Assembly (NCBI RefSeq): GCF_932526225.1
Contig: NC_064040.1
Span: 11,570,856 to 11,634,855, forward strand
Length of the DNA: 64,000 bases
From: Nematostella vectensis
Lineage: Eukaryota > Cnidaria > Anthozoa > Actiniaria > Edwardsiidae
Direction of reading: 5' to 3'
Position numbers and translations under genes: made by a program. The notes under the pieces are model-generated. The model ran no database searches and was not told where the DNA came from. It was given only the letters and a program-made list of their open reading frames with translations. Positions 37,341 through 50,500 of this stretch are shown here, piece by piece; positions within the stretch are counted from its first letter, which is position 1, and every line of letters begins with the position of its first letter.

Positions 37341-38546
37341 CTTATGGCTGGATGGGCCGTTCGCTAGGTCATTTTTCCAGTCATTTCAAACCCGATCATG
37401 TATTCTTCTCGTTCGGGATTTCACTTGTCTTGGTTGTTTTGCTTCTGGGCATGCGCAGTACGGGGTGTACTGCAGGTGCCCAGTCCCCCTCGGGCAGTCT
37501 TCCAGTAGTGGGTGTAAAATAAAGAAAAAGGGTGACAGAAGTGTAAGTGGGTTGTTTAGTTTGTCAACTATTATTCAACGTTTCAACCAATGGAATTACA
37601 TTTACTATCTCGATACAAAAGCGGCGCATATAGCAGTTTTAAAACTGCATAACTTTTGGAACACACAATGTATGTTTACATTATCTTCTCTTCAGATATT
37701 TTCTCTGCCAATGATTTGCATATTAACATTTGTTATGCAGCAACAATAACAGCAGTAATATCATAACAGCAACAACAACAACAACAACAAAAACAAAGAA
37801 AAACAAGAAGGATGATAGTCACACATGATAAAAATAACAAAAAACATCTAAATAATCCATATTTAAATAGGAAACCCAACCTAATCCCAAAATATAACAA
37901 TCAGAAGGCTTTGAGCGCCAGCCAACACTGCCAATCTATATCAGTTTGATATTCATATTAATCAAGGAACGCTGTCAGCTAGGGTTTTCGGCTTCATACG
38001 ACAGAGTGGTTGGAATTCAAGGTAGTCTGCCGGCGCCCTCCTCCCCAGTTTGTTTCTGCTATCTGAGCCTCGGCATATTCTTAGCATGTTTTCAAAATAT
38101 GGTAAAATCTCAGGCTGGACGTTCTTATGAAAAAAGGTTCTTATAAAAAAAAATCGAAAAAAATGAGTGTATCCTGATCAATGACTTCACGGTACAGAAA
38201 TAGTTATCCCGATATCACGTGACAGATAACCTCGATTTGATGTTTGCACTTCTCCACAAATTCGAAACCTGTTGGCGGAGGAACAACAAAAAATCTAAAA
38301 GTCAAGTGCACTTCCTTCTGTGTAATTACCCCCAAAATGAGTCTTTCATCTGCTATATAAGAATATTCCCCATTGGATGCAAAAGATTGCGAAATATTTA
38401 GCTCAGGGTGGCAGAAATGGTTCCCGTAGTGCTAACATTCGTCCGGAAGATTTGCCAACGAGACGTAAACTGGACACATTTCTGTTGGAGAAGTTGACTG
38501 GATTTTGGCGCCATATTATTCTATAGATCAGAGGCTTTGGTTAACG
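37341..38546. promoter_or_regulatory. Shared 5' region between the divergent kinesin genes
   Basis: 1206 bases separate the two start codons, so this segment must contain both promoters and 5' UTRs unless far exons exist. Close to the plus-strand ATG, TTTGGCGCCA (38504-38513) resembles an E2F site, and its reverse strand reads AATATGGCGCC, a full match to the YY1 consensus. The minus-strand start codon lies in AAGATGGCATC, a weaker YY1-like context. A MITE copy occupies about 38060-38169. Motif assignments come from sequence alone. Confidence 0.5.
38060..38169 (+). mobile_element. MITE, family M1 copy D (right end only)
   Basis: CCTCGGCATATTCTTAGCATG, AATCTCAGGCTGGACGTTCT and a terminal AAAATGAGTG followed by TA match the right end of the copy at 44174-45322. 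The left half is missing. It lies in the shared kinesin 5' region, so it could affect expression of both genes. Confidence 0.55.
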
Positions 38547-41500
38547 ATGGCTTCAGTTAAAGTTGCTGTCAGAGTAAGACCTCTGAACAACAGGTAAAAG
38601 CTCTTTTTAAAGTCAGAAGTTCGGTATTGTTTTGGTATTGTTTATCGCTATATGTTACACCAGAATATAAATTGAAATCGAATTCGAACTGTCTGAGTGT
38701 GTTTATCTTGTCTTCATTGACTTGATACCTTTTCTTTCTAGGGAAAACAACATGGGGGCAAAAACTATTATAGAAATGGAAGGCAAAAAGACCAGAATTT
38801 ATAACGTTAAGGTTAGCAATTACATGTGATGTTGATGTATTTACGAGTGAAACGTAAATATCGAATCGAGTATCTTTCATATTCGAATTGTTGCTTTCGT
38901 TTTATAGGGGACGAATGTCACAGGAGAAGGAGAAAGGAAGAACTATGTTAAGGATTTTTCCTTTGATTATTCTTACTGGTCTGCAGACGAGAGAAGCCGC
39001 CATTTTGTAAACCAAGAAAGAGTGAGTGTTTTGTTTGTTTACTCTCTGTAAGGTTGTTTTGACGTGGAGAGAGCCTTAGGTCACGATATATAAAAATCCA
39101 TCTCACTAAATCCTTTATTTCTAGCATATACTAGAGAATTCTTGATGTTAGAAGATGTAATATTAATACCATGCTTATGTCTGACTATTTTGGGTAGAAT
39201 ATTAATTGCATTATTCATAATTGCCATAACTGATAAATTTACAAGTTACTAAAAATTGAAACCACGCTACTATAATACCTAGATTTCATTCGTTTTATTT
39301 CATCAATGCCTAAGAAAGTCAGAAGGCAAAGCTTTGTTGTCTAATGGAATGCACTTTATTGTTTTAAATTCGTCTAATATTTGTCTAGTCAATTATAGCC
39401 CTAGTCAATTCAAACTCTTTGCATTCATGCGGAATCATATTCTTCACGGGTGTTGGTTGGCAGCGCAGCTAGGATACTTGTCAACACATCAGAAGAATTC
39501 ATTGTTGATTTACACACAATTTAAAGTATTTTTCACAGAGTTTATTTTACCCTCTTCCTGTCAACATCTGTGAATGAGTAAATTAAATTATTGAAATAAG
39601 CTTAACCACATTTTGGTAATTTTGAATATATCTCACTTTTGAATTAATTATTTTGTTATTTCTCGAAAGAAAGCTGTTTATATTTGAATTGACTTGCTGT
39701 ATAACAGTTGTTGTTTAGACAATAGAGGAGAGTATTCAATTAGTCACACACCATAAGTTTCTGGTAAATTCTTTCAAAAGCATCTACACAAGCTTCTGAT
39801 AAAACTGAATAATGGATTAATAGTGATCTCAAGAAAGCCATTTTATTTTTGTCTATTGGATAAAATAATATAGATCGCAGAGTTACCATCAGTTTGACCA
39901 GTGTTTATATTATTTTGTTCAGTTTGAGACATCATAGGCATTTAGTTCAAATTCACCTTTTATCAAATACATGTTTGCAGGGTGTGCATGGCTGGGGCTG
40001 TTGTACAAGATGGGTGGGTACACAGGATAGGATAAACGATACCGTAGACCCAAATGGCTTAATTTCAAGTGAAATTATCTCATCCGATTACTATAGGTAT
40101 GCTCTACATTTTAGCGAAAAAAGCACACCCAAATAGTAAATATTACGAATTATATTCAAGAAAAACTGAATTCAAACTAGTGTTGCATTATTGACAAAGG
40201 TGTCAATAATCCCTTAATCCTGTTTACTCTGCTCCAGGTCTTGTGATCAACATCGTGAAAACTGGGCACTTTCTTTGTAGTTTCATTTTTTCCTACCGCC
40301 ATTTCTTTAGGATTTTACTTCGTACAAGTTCACTTTGGTCTTGCCTTTCTGCAAAACCTTGCTTAACTAGTCCTTTGATATTTGAGTGCCTAGTTTTTTT
40401 TTCCTACTGTGGGTAGAGTGTGTAATGTGATTGGTTGCCATACATGGCTCTATTTGCTCTTTGTCTGTCACTGCTGTCATCCTGCACTCCAATATCACAA
40501 TCAAATTTTACCCCAACTTATTTTAATTAATATGTCAATTAAGGTACACTTCTAACTCTCCAATTTCTGCAAAACTTGGTATTTCAGAAGTCAGGAGATT
40601 TTCAAGCCCCCTTCCCCTACCCCTCTTGAAGCTATTGATTAGCTTTCTGTTACAAGAAAGGTTATAACCATACATTTTCTATAACCTGGCCAAAGATTGG
40701 AGTCTCACCATTATTTAAATTACAGGTTTTCAAAGACTTGGGAACAGATGTAGTAAAGGCCGCTTTCGAAGGTTACAATGCCTGTATCTTCGCATATGGA
40801 CAGACCGGATCTGGGAAAACATACACCATGATGGGACATAATGGGGATACAGGTCTTATCCCAAGGATTTGTGAGAACATGTTCCACAGAATGACAGAAA
40901 ACTCTAACGCTGATGATGGCCTGTCATTCAGAACAGAAGTCAGCTATTTGGAGATTTATCAAGAGAGGGTGCGAGATCTCTTGAGGCCCCCTACTAAGGG
41001 CAGGGCTGCACACTCCCTGAGAGTGAGGGAGCACCCTAAAGAAGGGCCTTATGTTCAAGGTAATCATCAATCATTTATCTAATGAGGTATCTCTTAACAA
41101 AGCTATTTCTGAAAGCCTGTAGTTTTCCTGAGTATTAAAGCTGTTTTAGTCAATGGCATAGAAGTGGCGTAACTGATGCCCTTGAACTGTCGGAACATTG
41201 TGCCAGTAGTAGAATGATAGAAAAATTTGTTGTACATTTGTTGCTAACTTTGTATGAGTTAGTTTGTAAGTCCTGTCACTAAAGATGTTATCACTGTCCA
41301 GCTCCCGAGCAATCCGAATGCATTGTGATTGGGTAGACAGTAAAAGGCATCTGTGAAAGATAAAAGATTCACAAGACATTTTGTCATACTATCCAAACGA
41401 ATGGAATCCCAAACCAAGCAACGATCTTGCTGCCATAGACTCATTTTCTCATAAGAATTGGTTATGATAGGTTTTAAGTGAACCTTAGTGATATTTTTCT

Positions 41501-44500
41501 CCAGTTCAAGCCTTACATTATACAGTTTTTATGACAGTGTATTCCTTGCACTACTGGTTGCTTGTGTTGGAACACTAAAGATCACTCTTTTTTTAGACCT
41601 TACCAAGCATTTGGTATCTGACTATGCTGCCATTGAACACCTTATGGAACAAGGGAACTCTCACAGGTTTGCATAATTGTTTATGTTGGGCATTCAGAAT
41701 TTGCACCTTGCGCATTCCCTAGAGTTTCACTCATGGGTATATATTTAGCCAGTTACATTTGTCTTTCACTTGACCTTACCAGTTTTACATAATGCATCAT
41801 TTTTTCAGGGGGTTGTTGTCCCCCAGTTTTCTGCTAGTGGATTCATGAACAGTTTTGTATATTTTTACATTACATCTACACTTGTAATATATTGTCTCCA
41901 ATAAACTGGTACACATCACTTCTCAAACCTTGTGTGTTGTTTATGTAGAATATACACATTTTCTGTGCGAAAGATCGCAGAGACTAAGCACAGAAAGTTT
42001 CTATACTTTGCATAGAACTTGCTACAAAATTCTAAGATAATGAAGAGAGGAAGAAAGATTCAGTGTTTGGTCAAGGTTGATATGTCTAATTTTATTCTTT
42101 AGAGTAACTGCAAGTACAGGGATGAATGATGTCAGTAGTAGATCTCATGCCATTTTCACTATGAACTTCACTCAGGTACGGTATAAATTTGTCAATTTTA
42201 TTTTCTTTGTGAATACACATGATATACCATGTGTGATTGATTCTGACCAAAATGGGCATGCATAAAATAGCACCACTTTATTTATTTACAGGCTAAATTT
42301 GACATGGAGCTTCCCTGTGAAACTGCAAGCAAAATTAATTTGGTCGATTTGGCAGGAAGGTATTTCTCCTTGGTTTCCTTTAAGTGATAACATTGATGAT
42401 ATCATTGAATCTTAGATATAACAGCCAATAGTGTTAGCCTGCTAACATGTTATTGTGTGGTATATTGCAGTGAGCGTGCTGATGCGACAGGGGCAACAGG
42501 AGAGAGGCTTAAGGAAGGAGCTAACATCAACAAGTCTCTTGTGACACTGGGAACCGTCATATCAGCCTTAGGTATTGCAATTAATTAAAGAAAATAGATT
42601 CATTTTGTATCTATGAAGACGTTCAACTTAGTCAAATTTATTCCCTTAATGTATAGTCACGTAAGATATTTGTTAGGGGAAAAAGTTAGGTCAGCGGTAG
42701 TCAGCATTTTATTGGGCTTGGGATGAGCCATCTGTTATGCAAAAGAAAGGCCCGTAACTGGTGGTGGGGTTCAGGGTTTGAAAGAACCCCCCATTTGACT
42801 GGAATATCTGCTCTAATTAAGGAAAATTAAGTACCACTGCTACGAGCTAAAGGACGAGCTCAAGAGAAAATGGTCCGCTTTATGGGTAACAACCTCCCCC
42901 CCCCCCCCCCTGCAAAAGGAAGGGCGTTAGCTAGGGGGGTTCAGGGTTTGAAACCACTTAGACGAGCTAAAGGACAAGCCAAAGGACGAGCTAACGAGAA
43001 AATGGTTCACTTTATGGGTAAACAACCCCCCCTGCTCAGAAAGATGTGAATAACTGAGATAATTCCTCAATAAGAAGCAACACTTTTCAGTAACATCTTA
43101 GCTTTATTATTTTATTCATTTTTCTTTAGCTGATGCATCTACTGGTCACGGTTCCCATGGCAGCCACCATAAGTTTATCCCTTACAGGGACTCCGTCCTG
43201 ACGTGGCTGCTAAAGGACAGTCTAGGGGGGAATTCAAAAACCATCATGATTGCAAGTGAGTAATTGGCTAAAGGACAGTCTAGGGGGGAATTCAAAAACC
43301 ATCATGATTGCAAGTGAGTAATTGGTTCTTGTTATTGAATTGGTGGCCAATCAAAAAAAGGAAAAGAAATAGAATATAAAACAAAATAAAAGGGAAGAAT
43401 AAGAATGAGGGCTGAAGTTATCAAGAATTGCAATCCATAGGCATTAACCAATCCACAATTAATTTGAGAATAAATACCTCTTATTGATCAAGTGAGGGGG
43501 TGGTATGGGAATTTTGAAACTCAATTATTTGTTTTTTGTTTTATGGACCAAATGCTAGACTTGCATTTTTAGAAAAGTTTTTCATGGCAAAGTGTTGCAG
43601 CTGTGTTTCTGTACGGGGCGTATGGGGCTGTACAGCCTGCTACCCAACCAATAAGAGTGCATGTACTGTAGCATTGTAGCTGTATAAAAAGGTATAAAGG
43701 AGTAAAGGTAGAATGGAATCGTTGGAAACGTTACAAGACATTAAGATGGGAGGGAGCCTCAAAAAAAAAAATAGATAAATTTTAATACAGTGTCTACAAA
43801 GATCATCATAGCTAACTCTTATTATAATTATCGGTTCCTGTCAACGGTAAAATAATCTCAATTTAACTTTTCTCTTGATATATAACAATGCTGTTTAATT
43901 TTTTATATTGTCTTCATAACTAGATCCACTGAAATCAAAACTGAATTATTTTTCCTTTATAGCTATCTCTCCGGCGGATGTGAACTATGCCGAGACTATG
44001 AGTACGTTACGATATGCCAACAGGGCCAAGAACATTATGAACAAGCCCACCATTAATGAGGTAGGATAAGTAATTAATTGGTGATAAAATGTTTCTGATA
44101 GTTTCATTTTCTTATAAAGATACTAAAGAATTAAATCATATTTGAAATAGTTTCTTGGATATCTTCATACATACACTCTTTTTTTTATAAGAACGTCTAA
44201 TTTTCAGTTGGGCCGTTCTAATCTCCCTCGAAGCCGTACTGAACTCGCTGTGCTTGAGCTCGAGTTACTTGGGCTCATCACGCTAGGCGGGGCTTGAGCT
44301 CGGGTTACTTGGACTCATCATGCTAGGCGGCGCTTGAGCTCGAGTTACTTGGGCTCGTCACGCTAGGCGGCGCTTGAGCTCGAGTTACTTGGGCTCGTCA
44401 TGCTAGGCGGGGCTTGAGCTCAAGTTACTTGGACTCGTCACGCTATTCGGCGCTTGAGCTCGAGTTACTTGCGCTCGTCATGCTAAGTGGCACTTGAGCT

Positions 44501-47500
44501 CGAGTTACTTGGACTCGTCATGCTAGGCGGCGCTTGAGCTCGAGTTACTTGAACTCGTCACGCTATTCGGCGCTTGAGCTCGAGTTACTTGCGCTCGTCA
44601 TGCTAAGTGGCGCTTGAGCTCGAGTTACTTGGGCTCGTCACGCTAGGCGGCGCTTGAGCTCGAGTTACTTGGGCTCGTCACGCTAGGCGGCGCTTGAGCT
44701 CGAGTTACTTGGGCTCGTCACGCTAGGCGGCGCTTGAGCTCGAGTTACTTGGGCTCGTCACGCTAGGCGGCGCTTGAGCTCGAGTTACTTGCGCTCGTCA
44801 TGCTAAGTGGCACTTGAGCTCGAGTTACTTGGACTCGTCATGCTAGGCGGCGCTTGAGCTCGAGTTACTTGATCTCGTCACGCTATTCGGCGCTTGAGCT
44901 CGAGTTACTTGCGCTCGTCATGCTAAGTGGCACTTGAGCTCGAGTTACTTGGGCTCGTCACGCTAGGCGGCGCTTGAGCTCGAGTTACTTGGGCTCTTCA
45001 CGCGAGGCAAGTCTAGATCAGCTGCCAGGGAGACTAGGGCTATTCTTATTTTTGTACCATTTTAGAGCTGTAAATTTTTGTGTATATAAAAATATAATAC
45101 CCAATAAATTATTGGGAAGTGAATTACACAAATGATCAATAGCAATAATATTTAAGGCTGTAACCATGAACTTCATTTGGAATAAATTTGATTATGCATT
45201 TTAGAATGCATTAGACTAACAAAGCAATATTTTTGTTGCTAATAAGCCCCGGCATGTTCTTAAATTTTTGGGAAATCTCAGAATAGACGTTCTTATAAAA
45301 GGTTAATATATAAAAAAGAGTGTATAATGTTACTTTCACTAGGCCCAACTCTAAGGTGTGTTAGGGTTAAAAGCAAGTCGCCCTTTATCTAATAATCCTT
45401 GACGCTCTACTTGGTAAAGACTTTTATCAACTGGCATGGCTTTAACAAATAATGCAAATAAATATCCTGCACAATTAGCGCGTGATGTATGCTTAGAAGA
45501 ACCCGGAAAGTCCCAAGTTTAACATATTACACCTTCCCTTGTTCAGTACTTGCTTTTACTGTACACAAATATTCTAATGTACAAATACAAATCCTGCATG
45601 AAAAGCTCGTGATGTATGCTTAGAATAGCCCGGGAAGTCCCAAGTTTAACATTACATCTCTCTTTTTTATAGGATCCAAATGTGAAACTAATCCGAGATC
45701 TGCGAAGCCAGATTGAGAAGTTGAAAGCTATGATAAGTCCGGTAAGTCAGCTGAAAGCTTTAAAGGTACTAAATAGGTGTCAGGGTGCAAAAATAGATTC
45801 TATTTTTTTTTTCGACTTAAATTGTTCCTTAATAGTAATTATGAAAGATCTGCGAATTAAAAAAATATTTTTCTTTCCTGAGAAAAAGCGGCTTTAATTT
45901 CGCTGTCAAGGCCCAATAAATCTGAGCCCACAGTGTGCTTCTCATCAGCTTTGAAAAGCCAAGGGTCCAACAATTCGGCTTTATTTCGGGTTTTCTCGGA
46001 CGCTACCGTTCTACAGTTACATATACCATTTCTTAGCGCAAACGTAGGAAAGCCTCCAGAGCAAAATGGTGGCCGCGAAATCGTGTACACAAGAAGTTAG
46101 AGAGCAAGACAGCCGAAAATTCGTACTTTGGGATGTTTTGATGCCGATTTTTCGTTAGAGATTATTCCTATTTGAAAGGATAGAAGAATTGACTATTTTC
46201 TAAGTTCCTAGCCTAGCCCACAAGACAATTTATTATCGCTGATTTTTTACAGGGCAATTGCCGATTTTATTGTTTAGACTTATTAAATTATTAACAAAAA
46301 ATACGGGCTAGGATCACGATAACGTCTGTTTTGAGGGGTTTTGTTTAAATCCCTGTTCGACTTCGCATTTTTCCCTGAAAAACAGTCGTTGCTATAGCGA
46401 TCAAGATAACGTGACCAGGGCGTGGCAAATCCAACCATACCAGGCGTTGCTTTATACTTTGATTTCGTTGTGTGGAACATTCTAAGCACTTAACATTTAA
46501 TGAACGTCTTTTATAATTGTTTTCAAAAATAAACCCTGTGACCCCTATTTAGTCCCTTAAATGACAAGGCATTTTTTTCAAAAGTATATGCTCTTTAGGA
46601 GAATCTTAAGAAATGCTTTGTGTAAGAACTAGGCAACCTAACGCCAAGTGCTCACTGGCATGTTAAAAATGCCTTTGTGAAATTTTATTTGTCGAGACAC
46701 AAAACTACATATTATATTTCTATATACACTTATTTCAATTAAGTTTGACTATAAGAAAATGGAAAATGGAACAAAGTTTGGCCGATGACTATGTCTTCTT
46801 GTATTAAAAATGCGACCATTCATTACATGGCCCTCGCTACAAACTTAATTCAGCCTCACTGAATGTTATTAAGATACAATACTTTTTTTCCCTAACCAGT
46901 GGTGCTCTACGCATTCATCATTTTCCATTTTCTAAGAGTCAACCTTAATTGAAATAGGTGTATAATATCCGCAGAGCAATTGGACTTTGTGTACGTTTTT
47001 AATGATAACTTAATAACATATAGGGCATCTCTTCCGGTTCCGTCCAACTTCAATTTTTGACTGCCTATAGACGTTCTTGTACTAAGAATTTTCAGAGACT
47101 ACCAAACCCGATTTTCGGTTTTCAAAAAAAATAGTTTCGTCACATTCATTGGCTCATTGCTATATCTTAGCATGGCTAATTGAGAATATGGAATATTACC
47201 CGTTCTCTTTGACAGATGACAGTGTTTTTGTTTTTCCGCTCATGTAATATTCATGACCTTCTGTTTACGTTAAAAAGAAGTCCAAAAAGGGCAGTGTACT
47301 CTCGGACGTGTAAACAAAATGATTGGTAGTGTTGGACCTTATCTAAGTGTTGAGGTAAACTATCGGATAGCTTTTTCGTCCGAATTTTCGTTTTTCTATT
47401 ACTTTTCACAATATGCGATATATTACTTTTCAAACTATTTTTTATTGATTATTATCCCCTAGCGGTTTTCTTGGACAGATTAAGTAAACCTTCGAAAAAC

Positions 47501-50500
47501 GGAGATTTATAATTTATTTTTTCTTTCTCTCCCCCTTCCGCAGGATCTCCTTGGCGAGGCAGAGTTGGCGGCAGCGAAGAAACTCTCTGAAAATGAAGCA
47601 CGAGTGACTCAGCTAACAGACAAATGGAAGGACCGATGGAAAGAGACACAGAAACTTTTGCAGGTATTATGTCGAATCCGTTGTATCGCGACCCGCGTTT
47701 TCAAAACACGATTTATTTTGGTTTTCTGTTCCGTCAGTAAAGCCATTCTGGACGAAAACCAGACAGTGTCGCGAGAGAAAGCCAGGCAACTGCACTAGGC
47801 GAGAGATGGCAAGAATCTGATTGGCTTAGAATAATTTGACTGGCGGTACAGAAAATCCCAAAAGACAAAAACAAATCGATGTTTTGGAAATGCGGCGTCG
47901 CGATACAACGGATTCGACAGTGAGCGCTTTCTGCCATTTGCAGGATTACTTTTTCGACAGGTATCTGATTGGCTGATTTGTTGTGGCACATCTTGCAAAA
48001 AATAATGTCACAAAAGTGTCCCAATACTCATAGCCGGATAAAGTTAGAAAATTAAAAAATCTACATTTCGTCGTAATTTGATCAAAGTAGACTAAAGTAC
48101 ACTAAAATGCGCGCGACTTTATTTTGCACTTTATTACTTTTATTTATTTTTCTTTTGATATATTATCCAAGAAAACAGACATTGTCTGAAATTAATGTTA
48201 TATATTGGAACCCTACTAATAAGAACACAAAAAGCAAGCAAAAATTACAGTTAGCCCGGGTTCGAGTTATCGGGGTCATTTGAAAAATATGGGATTTACA
48301 ATCATCAAGATTCGGGGTTTTTCGGTGTAAAATGTGTTGGTAATACTGCGCTAAATTTCTTCACTAGGAGCGAGAGATGAAGCTACAAGAAGAAGGCGTG
48401 GGGATAAAAATGGACTCTATCCTCCCCCATCTGGTGTTGGTGGATGACGACTTGCTTAGCACAGGCATTACAGTTTACCATCTAAAGGTATGTAGCATGG
48501 GCTACCTGTGACCACAGGCATCGCATTCCACCATCTCACGTTATGCGCAGATTGCCTGTGGCCAAAGGTATCCTTACTTGTGAAAATGGAATAATTTGCT
48601 AGCGTTTTATTTTTCAAACACTTTCTACTTTTCGGCATCCGTCAACGTCAACATCAATTGGACAGTTTACTCTGGGCATTTAGTAATGAGACCAGCAACC
48701 ACTGGTTTCGAGCATGGAAAACAGTTACACTTTAAAATATTTCTGAAATCTCCAACTTGTATTATTAAAAACACCAAAAACAAAGCCTGCTATGCATTTG
48801 GTTTATCACTAACTTTTTAGACCGGAAATACGAATAAACAAAGATGGATCAATTTCCATGACAAACAATTATTTAGAGACCTGATTCTATTGGTGACATG
48901 CCGTGCATTTTTTCTCTTTGTCGTAGAGACAATGCCAAAAACTGCTCTAATTGTTCTAGCCGTACACATTATATGCTTGCTGGTCTATTCAATTTGCCGC
49001 TTGTAAACATTGCGCAGAATTCATTTCCTTCTCAAATATGCTGGCATCTAGATTGAGAAATCTAGATCACATTTGTTGACTCCGAAGTTCTAGAGACTTA
49101 TTTGGCACAAGTTTGCTAATTACTGATGGAATTACAAGAGTTTGATAAGTTTCTTGCGCCGTATTTGAAGGTCAAGCATATTATCGATATAAATTGTGTA
49201 CCTTTAGATTTACAAGTCTTGTGCTAAATGAAGTTTGGATATTTTTCTCCAGGAAGGGAAAACTACGGTTGGCCTTACGAATCCGAACTCCACACAAGAC
49301 ATTGGTAGGTTTCACCTGCCTTACCAGTCTCTATTTTTGGTAGCAGGATTATTTAAGTGCTTGTGAAAGCATTTCTAACTTGTGTACATTAAAAGGTTCA
49401 CATTTGTGTACTAAAATTTATACTCGGCTATGGGAAAGACTGTCAGTTATTGTCGAAAGGGTAGTTGATTTGATCGGCGTTTGCCGTAATATTTTGTAAT
49501 TAGGGTTTGGCGCAAAGATAGGTTTCGGTATAGGCTATTTTGATTCATGTTTTGAATTATTATTGATAACTTAACGTCTTTGTGAAAGCTAAACTTCTTA
49601 AACATGCGATCGTAGATCTTGCAGGCTCGTATCACGGTAATTGTTAATACTTTTTATGCTTTTTTTTTAGAAAAGTGTAAGGAAATATTTTGATAAATTC
49701 ATTATATCGAGGCTCTATGGCTCTGTTTTTTTTCTCTTAAACCTTGACTGTATTTAAAATTATGTGACATGATAAAAAACCTGTTCACAAAGCTGCTCTA
49801 GAAGTAACGCGAAATACGCGATAGAGTCATTATTATCCCCCAGTGAGAAAGAATTCCAAGTGCTAAGTCGAGCTAAGTTCACAAAATGCCTCCCAATGCA
49901 CCGAAATGCTTCAAGTATGCAAATAGTTTTTAATCCAATGCTGGGTAAAATGTTTATCCCGCATGATATCAGATGAAAAGGGTAAAACCGAAATGTTAAC
50001 TCTTTGGACTTGCATCCACCTACACCCTCCCTAGTTGTGAGAAAAAAAAACACGTATGTGTCCCCCCGTGAGGGAATTCTCATAGGACCTCCCCCACTCT
50101 GGGTGCACTGATATGAGAACTTTTTTTATCCACATTTAAAAATCGTTACTGTGATTTTTTTTTTTTTTTGTCTAGCATAGAAATCACACTTCAGGTTACT
50201 GCTTTAGTTAAACTCTATTGAGTTAGATCTGGATTTTTGAACCTAAGACGTACGGTATACCCAAACAACCTATCGTTAACGCTTATCATTGATGTGTTTA
50301 ACAGTTATCAGTGGCCCAGACACTCAGGCAAATCACTGCGAGTTCGAGCACACCAAGTCAGGAACTGTCATCCTTAGTCCACTCGAGTCATTGTGTTACG
50401 TCAACAACAATGAGATTAATAAGCCAACACGCCTTAAACAAGGTAAGGTACAAGGAATCATTACTCAATGATTTTACAGTAGAACTAGGATTTTACGATA

